Origin: Vicia villosa
Lineage: Eukaryota > Streptophyta > Magnoliopsida > Fabales > Fabaceae
DNA length: 64,000 bases
Direction of reading: 5' to 3'
Assembly (NCBI RefSeq): GCF_029867415.1
Contig: NW_026705489.1
Location: 372,001 to 436,000 of the forward strand
The translations under genes and the position numbers were made by a program. The notes under the pieces were generated by a model. That model saw only the letters and a program-made list of their open reading frames with translations. It ran no database searches and was not told the origin of the DNA. The stretch's first letter is position 1; each line of letters begins with the position of its first letter. This document shows, piece by piece, positions 43,302-55,431 of this stretch.

Positions 43302-45977
43302 TCAAGGAACTAAAAATGGTGCATGTTGCTCCCCTCCCCCGAAGAAATCTTTTAACCGTTTTCCATTAACGGTTCTCCTCTCTTTTGTCAGTGGATTCTC
43401 TACCATAATGGCACCGTGGTCGCATATATCTTTTACTATCAGTGGTCCAGACCATTTTGTTGTTGCTTTACCCGAGAGACATCTTAGTTTTGAGTTGCAC
43501 AGGAGTACCTCTTGTCCAACTTGGAAGTAGCTCGGAGGTTGATTTTTGTCTTCCTTGGTTGATCCCTTAGTTGTATCGATTTGGAAGATATCACTCTTGT
43601 TCTTAAGATGCTTCTTGGCCTTGAACAGAGTAAACTTTACCTCTTCATCTTGCACCCTTATTTTCATGATCCCTTCATCCAGATCAATCATCATCCGGGC
43701 GGTTTTCATGAATGGCCTTCCTAGAATCACAGGTACCTCATGATCTTCTTCCATGTCAACAACCACAAAGTCTACCGGGAAAAAGAATTTGTCTACTTTA
43801 ATTAGCAGATCCTGAATCACTCCATAGGGTGAAGTGATAGACTTGTCGGCCAATTGTAAAGTCATACTAGTGGGCTTCATCACAATATTCCCTAGCTTCT
43901 TGACAATGGATAAAGGGATTAGGTTGATGCTCGACCCCAGATCAATTAATCCATCGCCAGTGAAATTACCTCCAATATTTAATGGTAAGGTTACTCGCCC
44001 CGGATCGGATTCCTTTCTTGGAGTAGTTCTTTGGATTATAGCACTACATTGAGCATCAAGCACCACAGTTTCTTCATCTGTGCATCCCTTTTTCTTTGTG
44101 AGCATGTTCTTCATAAATTTAGCATATTTAGGCATTTGCTCTAATGCTTCGGCAAATGGTATGTTTATGTGGAGTTGTTTGAAGATGCTAATAAGCCTGG
44201 TATATTGCCTGGCATTGTCCTTCTTTGACGGAGCGTGGGGGTATGGTAGATGTTGGCTTGGTATCACATGATCTAATTTCTTTTTCTTAGAACTTCTTCT
44301 TTTCTCTGTCATCCCTCTTTTTTTCTTGGTCTCATCTATTTCTCCTTCAACATCTTTGCTCATGGTGCTCACTATGATTTCATTCTCCTCATCTTCCGCA
44401 GCCTGATTATTATCCTCTTTCTCGGTATCATTGATTTCAACTTCTTTCTCAGCGCCTTTCTGACTGGTTCTAGTCACCACTGCGTTACAATGCTCTTTAG
44501 GATTATCTTGAGTGTTGGCGGAGAATGTTGCATTTGATTGAGTGGCTGCAATTTGTTTAGCCAGTTGCCCTACTTGAGTTTCCAGATTTTTAATTGCAGC
44601 TTCCTGGTTCTTCTGATTTGTCATTGACATCTGCATGAATTGATTCATGGTCTCTTCTAACTTAGATTGTCCTCCTTGTTGTTGTGGTGGCGGTTGAGTG
44701 TATGGTTGAAAAGTTTGTTGTTGATACCCTTGATTGTTGGGTCTTTGGTGATATCCTTGGTTGTTATTCCTTGGCGGATAATTCTGTTGATATGGCTGAT
44801 TTTGGTATTGATTCTGCCTTGGTCCTTGAGTGTTGTTCATGTAGTTTACTTCTTCTTCTAGGACTGGTGGACAGAATCCTGTTTGATGATTGCCCTTGCA
44901 TAATTCACACTTCGCAACCTGATAAGAATTGGATATCCCGTTCAGCTCCTTAAGTTGTTGTGGTAGTTTGGACATTTGTTGTGTCAAAATTTCCACTTGT
45001 GAAGTTAGCAATTTGTTCTGAGCAAGCAAAGCATCACTGTTGTTCAACTCCAACATCCCGGGTTTCTTATCTCTTACCGTTCGATCATGATTGCCTTGAC
45101 GATCATTTAGAGCCATTCGCTCTATTATCTGAGTAGCTTCCTCAGGTGTTTTGGACATGAGTGAACCACCAGCTGTGGCGTCCAAAAGTGTCTTGTTTGT
45201 AGCTGTGAGACCGTTACGGAACATATGGATTTGATCAACGTCTGTAAAACCGTGTCCTTTGCACTTTCTCAACATAGCTTTATACCTTTCCCATGCTTCA
45301 CTCAAAGATTCATTACTACCTTGAGAAAATACTGCTATTGCTGTTTTTGCTTCGAAGAATCGGTTTTGAGAGTAAAACCTTTCCAGAAATTTTTCTTCTA
45401 ATGTGTTCCAATTAGTCATCACTGCTTCAGGTTGATCCAAGTACCAATCTTTTGCCTTAGATAGAAAAGAGTGTGGGAACAACCTCTTAAATAATGCTTC
45501 CTCATCAGCTTGAGCGACACCCGTGGTACCCGCTAACTCATAGAATCGAGTAAGATGCGTGTACGGGTCTTCATGGTCCAATCCGGCGAAAGGACTTGCA
45601 CAAATCAATTGTATGATACCGGTCTTCCGTTCTGTCGGTCGCCCGTTGGCGGCAGTTCTAGCGAACTGAGGATTGAGTCTTGGACTATTTGCACATGGAC
45701 CAGGAGCAGCCATGTTGACAACAGTAGGTTGTATAATAACTTCCGGTTCTTCTTCCGTGAATAGTTCGTGAAAGAAGAGTCCTTCTTGCGACTCGTCAAT
45801 AGTTTTAAGTTGTTGTGACGATGTCGCGGTTGCGTTGTCTCTTGTTCTTTCTATGTTTGCTCTTCTTCGTGCTTTGCTATTTAGCCTCCTAGCGGTCCTT
45901 TCGATCTCGGGATCAAAAAGAAGTTGATCACTGGGAACTTTACTGCGCATACACGATCTTCTGCAAAAAACTAGCAA
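43302..45977 (-). CDS. Athila-type gag-protease polyprotein fused to integrase C-terminus
   Basis: 891 residues in one uninterrupted frame; the start may be the first ATG or MRSKVPSDQ eight residues later. Order: a basic N-terminus; a gag core (GIIQLICASPFAGLDHEDPY, then KAKDWYLDQP and FLERFYSQNRF); a single CCHC knuckle (CELCKGNHQTGFC); a Gln-rich linker; and a Lys-rich nuclear-type stretch (KKKRGMTEKRRSSKKKK). An aspartic protease motif of the form IDLGSSINLIP follows, where most relatives have DLGAS. After a short linker come about 80 residues typical of the integrase C-terminal domain (FQVGQEVLLCNSKLR, then KWSGPLIVKDI and VNGKRLKDFFGG). RT, RNase H and the integrase core are missing without loss of frame. 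Gag should still build particles. Confidence 0.92.
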   Translation of the reverse strand: MLVFCRRSCMRSKVPSDQLLFDPEIERTARRLNSKARRRANIERTRDNATATSSQQLKTIDESQEGLFFHELFTEEEPEVIIQPTVVNMAAPGPCANSPRLNPQFARTAANGRPTERKTGIIQLICASPFAGLDHEDPYTHLTRFYELAGTTGVAQADEEALFKRLFPHSFLSKAKDWYLDQPEAVMTNWNTLEEKFLERFYSQNRFFEAKTAIAVFSQGSNESLSEAWERYKAMLRKCKGHGFTDVDQIHMFRNGLTATNKTLLDATAGGSLMSKTPEEATQIIERMALNDRQGNHDRTVRDKKPGMLELNNSDALLAQNKLLTSQVEILTQQMSKLPQQLKELNGISNSYQVAKCELCKGNHQTGFCPPVLEEEVNYMNNTQGPRQNQYQNQPYQQNYPPRNNNQGYHQRPNNQGYQQQTFQPYTQPPPQQQGGQSKLEETMNQFMQMSMTNQKNQEAAIKNLETQVGQLAKQIAATQSNATFSANTQDNPKEHCNAVVTRTSQKGAEKEVEINDTEKEDNNQAAEDEENEIIVSTMSKDVEGEIDETKKKRGMTEKRRSSKKKKLDHVIPSQHLPYPHAPSKKDNARQYTRLISIFKQLHINIPFAEALEQMPKYAKFMKNMLTKKKGCTDEETVVLDAQCSAIIQRTTPRKESDPGRVTLPLNIGGNFTGDGLIDLGSSINLIPLSIVKKLGNIVMKPTSMTLQLADKSITSPYGVIQDLLIKVDKFFFPVDFVVVDMEEDHEVPVILGRPFMKTARMMIDLDEGIMKIRVQDEEVKFTLFKAKKHLKNKSDIFQIDTTKGSTKEDKNQPPSYFQVGQEVLLCNSKLRCLSGKATTKWSGPLIVKDICDHGAIMVENPLTKERRTVNGKRLKDFFGGGEQHAPFLVP

Positions 45978-46060
45978 ACACGTGAAACAACCAAATCGAG
46001 AAAATAAAAATTAAAACTCAAAATAAGAACTATTGCAATGCGTGCAATATTGACACCAAT

Positions 46061-46077
46061 CCCCGGCAACGGCGCCA
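46061..46077 (-). promoter_or_regulatory. Primer binding site of the Athila-type element
   Basis: On the minus strand TGGCGCCGTTGCCGGGG starts three bases inside the 5' LTR. This is the PBS wording typical of plant gypsy elements of this group, usually assigned to a tRNA-Asp primer. Confidence 0.9.
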
Positions 46078-46080
46078 ATT

Positions 46081-47249
46081 TGTTGAAAGTATTTTTGGGT
46101 AAATATTTTCGGTAATATATCGTATCCACAGGGATTGGTTAATATCACTGCCGTTCTATAGTTGTTTATTTTGAGTTAGGAAAATTGAGTTGGTTTGTTT
46201 TATGATTCTAATAATATCAAAAGTAAACAATAAATTAAAAGCGAGTAATGAACTGTTGTTAACGATTATAGAGATATGTTGAACCTTAGGGTTCATCAAC
46301 CTATTCCTATACAATTATCAATTAATTCACAATTGAACAATCTTTTGAATCATTATCTTCATTTATCCTCAAATAAGATTCCATGTCTGCAAATCAAATT
46401 AGAAAACTTTTACCGGTACGAGATTCGATCTCTCCAAATATCAATAACGATAACAGTAATTAAGAACGATAATTATGAAAACTCAATCCCAATTCCATCT
46501 CTGCAAATTGGTATTGAATCAATATAGTAACCTAGGGCAAAAGTTAAGTCCTTTCTTTCGATCAAAGATTCAACGATAATTTAAGAATAAAAATAAGATT
46601 ACTTATTGATAATGAATTCAAACAATTGTTCACAGGAATTAATTAATGGTATTGTATATTCATAGGTTAACTACTACCTTAGATTCAACACGAGGGGTTT
46701 AGCTCTCCATAGACATGAAGAACACACAAAGATTAATGGAAGAATTCATCTTCATCAAAGGAATGTCTTCGCTTGATAGAGAATTGGTCTTCAATTGATG
46801 ATTGTGGCTGCACCTTCAGATTGCTCTCCTAATTTCGCTTTTCCCAAAGTTATTTTTCTCTTGGAAGCTAGGGCTTTTAAATAGAAGTTTTGGGCTTTTA
46901 ACGCCGAGGCCGCGGCACGGCATCGGACTGGCGCGACGCGCTTCAAAACAGAGATATTTTCGCGGCGCGCTCTAGAAACTCTCGCGGCGCGCCCTTTGCA
47001 ATTTCCATCTTTTTCTTCTGCCTTTGAGACTTCCAGCTCTCTTTCCTCCTCATGTTCTTCTCAAGCTTCAATTCAGCTCTAAACCTGCAACAATAACACC
47101 CACAAGTGATTCGATTTGCTTTACGCACGAACTAAACTTGTTCAGTTCAATTCTTAATAAAAACCTATGGATTTATCACATTTTGCATTGGTTTGGAGAC
47201 TAAATTACTTCTATTAACACATGAATTTACCATTAATTTACTCCTAACA
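46081..47249 (-). repeat. 5' LTR of the Athila-type element
   Basis: 1169 bp, intact, TG...CA. About ten substitutions against the 3' LTR, most of them transitions (for example GCGGCGCGG against GCGGCACGG). Confidence 0.95.
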
Positions 47250-48612
47250 CTTGTTTCCTAAGGTATGTGATTGATCTTGAGGCTAAGGCAAAATAAGATT
47301 TTGAGGCTCACAAAGGAGCTCAAGCATTCTCATATGCTCAAGTGAGTGATTCCCCTCACCAATACCTAAGCCCAAGTGTGGTTTAAATCAAGATTAACAA
47401 TTTTCAAATTTATCTAGTACATAATTAAGGTTTTTGACCTAATCCTCAAGAAAGTAGACTTTTGATCAAAGCATAGTTCCATGACTCAAATTATGATTCA
47501 AGGATCTCCAATGCCTCATTATAGTTCTCTCATAACATCCATTTGGATACAAGAGCTTGATTCCATTGATACTTCGAAGAAATCAATTCATCTAGAAAAA
47601 GTTAACTGTTTAAGATCACCTTTGACTTTTGAGGAATTTGGTCAACCATGGACTTTTGAAGATCAAAATCATGAATATATGATTATTGAATTCATTTGAT
47701 CAAGAAAAATCAAGAAAATCAATCAAGAATAAAAAAGTCAACAATTAGGGTTTCGACTTTTTCATGAAGAAATACATGTTTTTTACTCAACTTTGAAAGG
47801 TCATAACTTCCTCAATACTTGGCCAAATTTTATGCTCCGAAGCTCAATATGTAGAGAAAACCAAGATCAACAACTTTGTCAATGTGAACTATTTTCTAAA
47901 AGATGAATGGTTTTTAAGTTATGAAGCTTCAAAGTTGTTGACTTTTTCAACACTTGAAAAATGTTGCAAATAGGCAGATTTATCCTTCAAAAGTAACCGT
48001 CTTTGAGGTCACTTTCCATCAAGATTTCTTGAGAATTTTAATAAACACCAAACGTTAAAGTTGTAGAGGATGCTTAGGACTTTACAAAAAGTACTAGAAC
48101 TCCTCCATAGCATTTGTGAGCTAGGAGATTCGAAGAGACAAAGTTAGGGTTTCATCCTTGAATTACAAGTCATTTCCGTGAAGAACCAAGTTGAAACCTT
48201 AAACCAAATCTGCAAAATCCTTGTTTGCCTCTTGCTTGTAAATCTCCCCATAATCAGAAGATTACACACTTTTTTTATCCGTTGTCCAAGTGTTTTGATC
48301 ATTGTCCATTGAATCATTCCATTTCAAGCATAAAGATCAAACTTCCATTCTTGTAAAGCCACTTTAATCACCAACAAATCTTGCATTGAGCCTCTAACTT
48401 GTTTGGTCTGCACCAAAAGCAAACCAAAGCCAACAAGAAACCATCTAAGCTGCAAAAGAATCACCCTAAGGTATGCTTAAAGTTTGTACTTTACCATGGG
48501 AACCATAACTTTAAGATTTCTTCACCATGAAGCAAAAGTCACATAACTTTTGTTTGAATCAACCAAATGGTCTGATTCCCTCCCCCCCCCCCACAAACCA
48601 AAAATTGTGCTT

Positions 48613-48620
48613 ATAAATAG
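48613..48620 (+). promoter_or_regulatory. Possible LTR TATA box
   Basis: TATAAATA, with a run of cytosines about 25 bp upstream (48584-48593). Confidence 0.4.
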
Positions 48621-49389
48621 AGGTATTTGCTTCTGAAATCAAACACACAGAAAATCCCAAAGTCACAACCTAACTTGAAAGCTCCAAATTTCCAACTTGT
48701 ACAAACTCGTGCATTTTGAGTTCTAAGCAATTTCTATGTCAAACAACCATTCAAACACTTCATACACACCATATAGAAGTTGTTTGATCATTCACATTGC
48801 ATCTGTAACACCTCCTACACTAACCTCCATTTTCACTTTGTGCCATTTGCAAGAGGAATCGGGTAGAGCAATTCAAACAACTTCGAGGTGTTCTAAACAT
48901 TCAGTTAGAATCAACAAGGTCCCAGGAAGCTATGGGGATCATCATTTCATTTCTGGAAGTGCTCTAAACATTCCTTCGATCTTCATTTGCAGAGGTAAGT
49001 TTTCAAACTTGATTTCTCTAATTTTTGTATCATTTTAAGCAAAACTCAATTCTATTATGCTAGTTACAATGTGAGGATCAAAAGCCCCTTATTAGTTGTC
49101 ATTTATAATTTGTATATACCATTTAATTTGATTTTGAAAAGTTAATTAGGGCTCTTGAGGTTTTCTGAGAAATTATTGAGTGACAGTTAAAATAAATTCA
49201 TGAATGATACATGGTTGAATTCGTGATGAAAATGGTTTCTATAAATTATTTGTAGTTTTGCATTTGGTTGAGAATGGAAAGATTCACGATTTCTAAAAAT
49301 GGTTTGTTCAAAGGTTGAAGATGAAGTTGAAACCTATTTTTGAAACTTGATTTAAAATATATTTAGTTGAAGTCGTTTTAGTAAACATA

Positions 49390-49640
49390 TGTATGGCCAC
49401 CCCCGTGGTAATGTGCGTGCTCTTAAGACTCTTTCCCTTGCTTAGGTCGCGGGTTAGATCCCCAACTTTTGCTATTTTAGTGATTTTATTTGATTTTTAC
49501 CCATTTTTGATTGAGTTATATATATTTATTAATTAAACCAAAGTCATTTCTTCATCACAATGGGCACATGATCCAGTGGTAATTGTTTTCACCAATGAGC
49601 TTAAGGGCGTGGGTTCAACCTTTGTTAAGCCATTTCCTTT
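49390..49640 (+). repeat. Two tRNA-like segments (A-box/B-box-like), SINE-like or LTR-internal
   Basis: The first has CGTGGTAATGTG and, about 50 nt later, GGGTTAGATCCCC. The second has CCAGTGGTAATTG followed by GGGTTCAACC, which fits the pol III B-box. Both are followed by T-rich sequence. Similar tRNA-like words occur within some plant LTRs, so these need not be independent SINEs. They are not functional tRNA genes as far as can be folded by eye. Confidence 0.4.
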
Positions 49641-50544
49641 TTTTTTTATCACTAGTTTTATTTGTTTTATTTTACAATTTTGAGAATTTATTTTATATAG
49701 CAAATCAACTTATTTTTAATTGAATTTTTTACACTCCCTATTTATGGGGCATACTTTGTGAGTATATTTTTTTAAAGTACAAAAATATTTTTATTTGATC
49801 AACTTTTAATTAATTCAAAAAATGGTATTTTAATACCTTTCTTAAAAATATTTTCAATTAATCTCCCACCTTTTGATTTGTATATTTTTGGAAACCAATT
49901 AGGGTTAGGGTAAGCTTACCTTGGAGATGTTAACATGATCCTTTAGTTGATTCACATAGGTTTTGTTTAAAACTTTGAAAAATTAAAATGATTAGGTTTA
50001 TGTACATTTTCTAAAATCCTAATCCATGATCCCTTGATCTTTTGATCCCAAAAGCAATATCATGTTAATATTTACTTGTTGCTATGATCCCCTTATTATC
50101 CACTTGTACATATTATTATTGACTTACATCCTTGTACATTTATAATTTGGTTATGTTATTATCCTTGTATATATACATTGTCTACTAACCATATCCATGA
50201 GACATTCATCTATCATAAAATCATATTCATTCATACATGAAATGATCTTGAGGTATGTCATCCTTTTACTCATCAAACTTTTACAGTTGTGTTTATACAT
50301 TGATATCTTGTTTATCTTAAATGCATCATTGATTGTATTCATGATACACATGTTATATCACACACCACTTGAGATATTCACCATGAATGATTGCTTAATA
50401 TGTTGCCTAAAATCCAAAGGAACGAGAATAGTTTTAACTAAAATTGTTAAGGTACTCACTCTCTTTTCCAACTCTTTTACTTTGTGCTTAGTAATGTTAA
50501 AGCTTAGCACTTTCTCCCTGTTTTAAAAATGTTTTTGTATTGTA

Positions 50545-50866
50545 TCCATCACCATGAAGTCTACAGGAAATAAGAATTTGTCAAGTTTTATAGTAAAATC
50601 TTTGATTATTCCTACTGAATTTCGGGATGTCTTGTCAGCCATTTGAAATGTTGTCATGGTTAGTTCTATTTTGAGGTCACTGATTTTTCAAACCATTGTC
50701 ATTGGAATCAAATTCCCACTGGAGCCCAAGTTTATGAGTACATTTCCCACTTCCCCATCACCTACAAAAATAGGTAATATGATTACAGCGGGATCTTCTT
50801 CCTTTAATTATGGGACACTTTGTTGGATATCCTCAAAGCTTTCCTCCATCTTTTCTTCTTGTGGTT
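50545..50866 (-). pseudogene. Relic of Athila-type protease region
   Basis: The minus strand reads INLGSSGNLIPMT, then TMTTFQMADKTSRN and KLDKFLFPVDFMVMD, parallel to the protease part of the element at 43302-45977 (IDLGSSINLIP, KVDKFFFPVDFVVVD). It has stops and is cut on both sides. Confidence 0.8.
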
Positions 50867-52285
50867 TGTTGAAGCGGTAAAGCGGCAAGCAACAAAAGAT
50901 TTGGAAATATTTATCCGGGAATTATCGTGTCCACAGAGATTGGTGAGAAAAATTTTCGTTCGACTGTCTCACGTTCTAAGTTTCATGATTGGGAGCGGAA
51001 AGTAAATGCGGGAAAAGTAAATAAAAACAATTAAACAATCTTAATAGTCAAAGAGAAATAGTTATGTAATTGCATTTCGTTCTACCCATCGAATACTTAA
51101 ACCTAAAGATCTTATCGCAACACACTCACAATACGCATCAAAGTCACCAGGCATCAATCGAGATGCCACATCAGTGTCCATGTCTGAAACACTGTCGAAA
51201 GCTCAACCGTGCTATTCACATCAGTGATGTCTCAACCAACACAAAAAACACTGAGGCATTAAACTCGATACCCATTACGATTATTAGCCCTAAATCCATG
51301 TCTGAAATCTAGAAACTAACAAATATCATTCCTAATCAAGATCTATGATGTTCATTTCTGAAACAACACAAATCCAGAGCATTTAAGCAAAAAGATCAAG
51401 AACAACACCAATGATGATTTGTAAAGCAAATATATAAACGATCCCAAGTTCAACAAATGTACATACAAGAGAGGAAAAACATACATACAAAACCCACCAT
51501 TGGAATGAAACATAGGGAAGAAAGAAGATGAACCGGAAACTCTCACCGTGTCAAGGCAATCGAGACAAATCCATAGCCAATCCACATGATGTAGCACCAA
51601 ATGGTGTTTCCTAAGCCTCTAAACTATCAAAAATGGATCAGAGCTCTTCCATGGGGGAAAGAGATGATAAAAAAACCTTTAAAAATCTGATTTTACAACA
51701 TATATACAAAAACTGAAGTCGCAGACCGCGCTAAGCACGCTTACTGCGCTAAGCGGGCTATCCTTTATTTTTCCTAAACCGCCAGAGCGCTCTTAGCACC
51801 AAAAACCAGCGCTAAGCGCCTAACTTTCTGCCAAAATTGTCAAAAAAACTCCCAAGCCCGCTTAGTCAGCTCAACAGAAAAATGAAATCTTGTTTTGATC
51901 ATAGCTTGAGAACTGTAACTCCGATTTGCGTCCGGCTCAAAGTGATGGAAAGCTTATTCCACGCTCTACCGAACAATGAATAAATTGAAACCAAATTGAT
52001 GATTTTTATCATCCTTATTTTGAGCCTTGTCCGCCGATGAATAGGTAAAATCGCGTGCTCGTCGCTGTGTCTTCGACACTTTATTCCTTAAAGCTTCGAA
52101 CACGCATAAATACCTACAAAAAGACAACAAAACTATCAAACGGTATATATTTACACGAAAATGTAACAAAACACAAACGATACAAATATACACAAAAACG
52201 GGGAATTATTCAAACGGTATTACAAAAATTATCTATAAGTGCCGCTTTTTACCTACAAAAAATAACTACAATTTGGCTCTTATCA
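50867..52285 (-). repeat. LTR of another Athila-type element
   Basis: 1419 bp. On the minus strand it starts TGATAAGAGCCAAATTG and ends ...TTCAACA. The PPT-like CTCTCCCCAACTTGAATTTG (plus strand) directly follows at 52286, so it is the 3' LTR of a minus-oriented element whose body runs to higher coordinates. GC-rich patches at 51715-51860 parallel those of the other Athila LTR. Confidence 0.8.
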
Positions 52286-53240
52286 AACTCTCCCCAACTT
52301 GAATTTGTTTGTCCTCAAACAAGGCCAAACACTGAAATCGCAAAAGTAAAAATCAAAGAATCAAGAATCAACAAGATTTGGAAAAACGAAACAATTGTAC
52401 GGTTCAAACAAATACGTACTAACAAAGTAAATACTTACCACAATCCTACAACGACAACATGAAAACGAAACAAATCCTAAGTACAAAATTCATACAAAAC
52501 ATTATAAAACAAAACAAGCTCAATCACGAGTCACACCTAGCAAAAATTCATCGGTAGATGATAAACACCGAAAGGTGAGGACTTTGACACACACCCGACA
52601 AACTTGAAAACAAAAGACAAAATTATGCGTTCATCCAAAAATAGAATTGAAAATGCAACAGCACGAATCACAAGGGCTTTAAAGATTGTAATGTGGCTCG
52701 GCTAACAAACAAGTGATAATTCCTAAAGATAATCGAAACAAAAACTTGCCTAAACCTAAGGGAGTAATTACTTCCACAAAGTTTCAAACAAAGGAATATC
52801 AATCAAACTTTCTTCTTCATCACATGTTTCACACCAAACACAATACTTATTAACACAGTATTATTCCAAACTCTTTTTGTTATTTTCTTTTTCAAACTTT
52901 TTCTCTTTTTTCTTTCTTTTTCTTTTCTTTCTTTTTCATATTTTTTTCTTTTTCTTTTCTTTTTCTTTTCATAACCTCATACCACCCACATTATAAAGAG
53001 GCAAACATCCTCTCCCCAACTTGAATCTAACCATAACATAAAGTGAATACTCCCTACTTTCTAAGGCAAGGTAAAAATCCAACTAAACATCGTAGATGAG
53101 GGTTCTAGAAAACAAAGAATCAACATCCATACACAATTGAAAACTAACGCACATAGACATGCATTAATGAAAAACAATATGGATATTGACAAAAAGGCTC
53201 AAAGGCAAAGAATAGTTTTAAAGTCACTTTGAATATGTTC
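52286..53240 (-). mobile_element. 3' internal region of the second Athila-type element (truncated)
   Basis: Same organisation as 41685-43301: PPT-like sequence, non-coding body and a pyrimidine-rich run (52870-52975). It has no coding sequence, and homology fades near 53240 before gag is reached. Confidence 0.65.
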
Positions 53241-53429
53241 GAGCAACCTACCTGATGTAAATATGGATAGTTTTTATAAATATATATAGTTTTGGTTTTG
53301 GTACATGATGAGTGTCATTCTAATTTTTATATAAATACGTATAGTTTTTATTTTGGCCTTGTAGCATTTAAATATAAGGTACAAAATATACCATTTAGGT
53401 TCACTACGCTAAATTTTTCTTTTAGCAGC

Positions 53430-53715
53430 GCATCTACGAAAGCGCTTTTAGGAAAAGTGCTGCTATAGGTTTTGCTAAAGACAAAACAAAAAATCAAGGG
53501 AAAAAACGCTGCTAAAGGGGACTCTACAAGAGCGCTTTTCAAAAGCGCTGCTATAGGGGAATATATGAAAGCGCTTTTTAAAAAGAGCTGCTAAAGGTGT
53601 CTCTACGAAAGCGCTTTTAAAAGCGCTAGTATAAGGTAAGGCTACGAAAGCGCTTTTTTCCTAAAAAGCGCTGGTATAAGGTAAGGCTACGAAGGCGCTT
53701 TTCAAAAGCGTTGGC
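53430..53715. repeat. Left subterminal GCGCTTTT array of CACTA copy 2
   Basis: Six or seven units of CTACGAAAGCGCTTTT...AAAAGCGCTGCTATAGG. Confidence 0.85.
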
Positions 53716-55431
53716 ATAGCATTTTTTTTAAATTTAAAAACAAAATTATACTAAACGAATTCGTTTTGCGTTTAGAAATTAAAAACAAAAATTAAGAGAA
53801 AATTCATTCTAATATCAGAAGCATCTCTCGCCCTCGTTCATCGTTTTCACTGTTGAAACCTAGAAGCTCACCGTGCCACCGTCACTCGCCGTTTCACTTC
53901 AGCACCTCGCCACCGTCTCTCGCCGCCTCGCCACCGTCTTCTTCCCTCATTAGCATCGTTCATTCATCACTCACCAGCATCGTTCATTGTTCGAAACCTA
54001 GAACCACTGTCTTCTTCCGTCGTTTGCTGCTTCTGGTAAGTTACTCGAGACAATCCGCATTTGTTTGTTTGTTTGAGTGTTCATGTTCATTTATTCTTGT
54101 ATTCTTTTGTGTTACTGAGAATGAATTTCGTGGTTTTGGACTAAGACAATTTGTGTGGTTTTGTTGTATTTTACCTTTTATTGAAGTTTTGTATTAGGTT
54201 AGGAGTCTGAATTTGTAGGCTATCAGTAGTTGTTAGCAGTGCAGCTCTTTACTTGTAGTTCTGTTGTGGTTGATATCTAAGTAGGATTCTTTTTGGTTTT
54301 TTATGCTGACATTGAACGTGTTATGTATTCAAGGGAATGAGAATACTACTTTACTACCATTTTGTTTATTATGATTGAAGTTTGATTTTGAATAATTGAA
54401 GCTGAATTTAACATTTTCTCTCTTTTATAGGGAATGAAACAGAGTTTGTGAATATCCTTTCAACCGTGTAGTAACGTTAACGATTGAATATTTTTATCAA
54501 CAAAAAGGTTAGTCACTACTGAATTCAGATTTTGTTATTTAGTGAAAATTAACAATAATAATAGTTAGATTAATTCAATAAAAATTCTTGCTACTAAACA
54601 TTAAATTAATATAACGTGAATATTATTATAAATCATAGAATAAAACATACCAGGAGATTGTTGTTGTTGATTGATATTATGACTCATTGTGTTATGATGA
54701 AGTTGTTATAGTTTTTTTGTAAAGTAAAGTGAAAAATGTGTGTGATTAAGTTAACGAGGGGAATAAGGGATCACACCTGAATTGTTGACATTTTCTAGGA
54801 TGAATATGAAACAAGAAAAAAAATGTTAATAATAGTTTAAAGAAAAATGTACCAACAAATTATTACCAGAAAATATCATGAATGATGAATATATATACTT
54901 ATACATTTTTAAGGACTTCTTTCTATTCATTTAAGATTTCCTCCAATCATATTTCAAGTAGTGAAATGAATTTCTTTTCAATTCTCTCCCCCTTCCTTGA
55001 ATAAATTACTTATTCACAAGTTTTCTTAAGATTGACATATTTTTTTAAGCTATGGAGTATGGCCTCATTTTTTATGTAAACGCACATTAATGCACTACTT
55101 ATGCTATTACAGATAGTTCCAACATCATTTGTATATAAACTAATTAGTGGTTGAGTCGGTTTTTATTGTATGAAATTTATTATAATAGAAGTTTTCTTTC
55201 CTTTGAATTAGCAGAGTTTCCCGGCCTAGTTCGACATACAGCGCTCAATCTCTACATTTTCTTGAGTTCGGTAAAATCCGAGGTAAATTTCTTTCTCAAA
55301 TTACTGGTATTGTGATGAATTTGTCTGAAATTGCGTGAATATATATGTTGCGTTTTATTGCTCCGGATTCATTCTGTATATACTATGTTGTGCCTTAATA
55401 ATTAGTTGTTTTTGTTTAGCTTAATTAAGAC

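Larger units (their letters stand above)
47250..50530 (+). mobile_element. Remainder of the probable Ogre/Tat-like LTR sequence
   Basis: It resumes after the Athila TSD with CTTGTTTCCTAAGG. It contains no long frame; the frame at 48736-49038 is not convincing. A TATA-like TTATAAATAGAGG at 48612-48624 is followed by a leader-like stretch, as in LTR promoters. Two tRNA-like segments lie at 49390-49640. The right boundary is uncertain; homology to gag sequence starts at about 50545. Assignment to the Ogre/Tat group is tentative. Confidence 0.45.

Noticed and set aside
43243..45953. Several plus-strand ORFs
   Set aside because: All are shadows of the minus-strand gag-protease frame.
52055..52462. 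ORF of 135 residues
   Set aside because: Crosses an LTR boundary and the PPT of an Athila-type element; not a gene.
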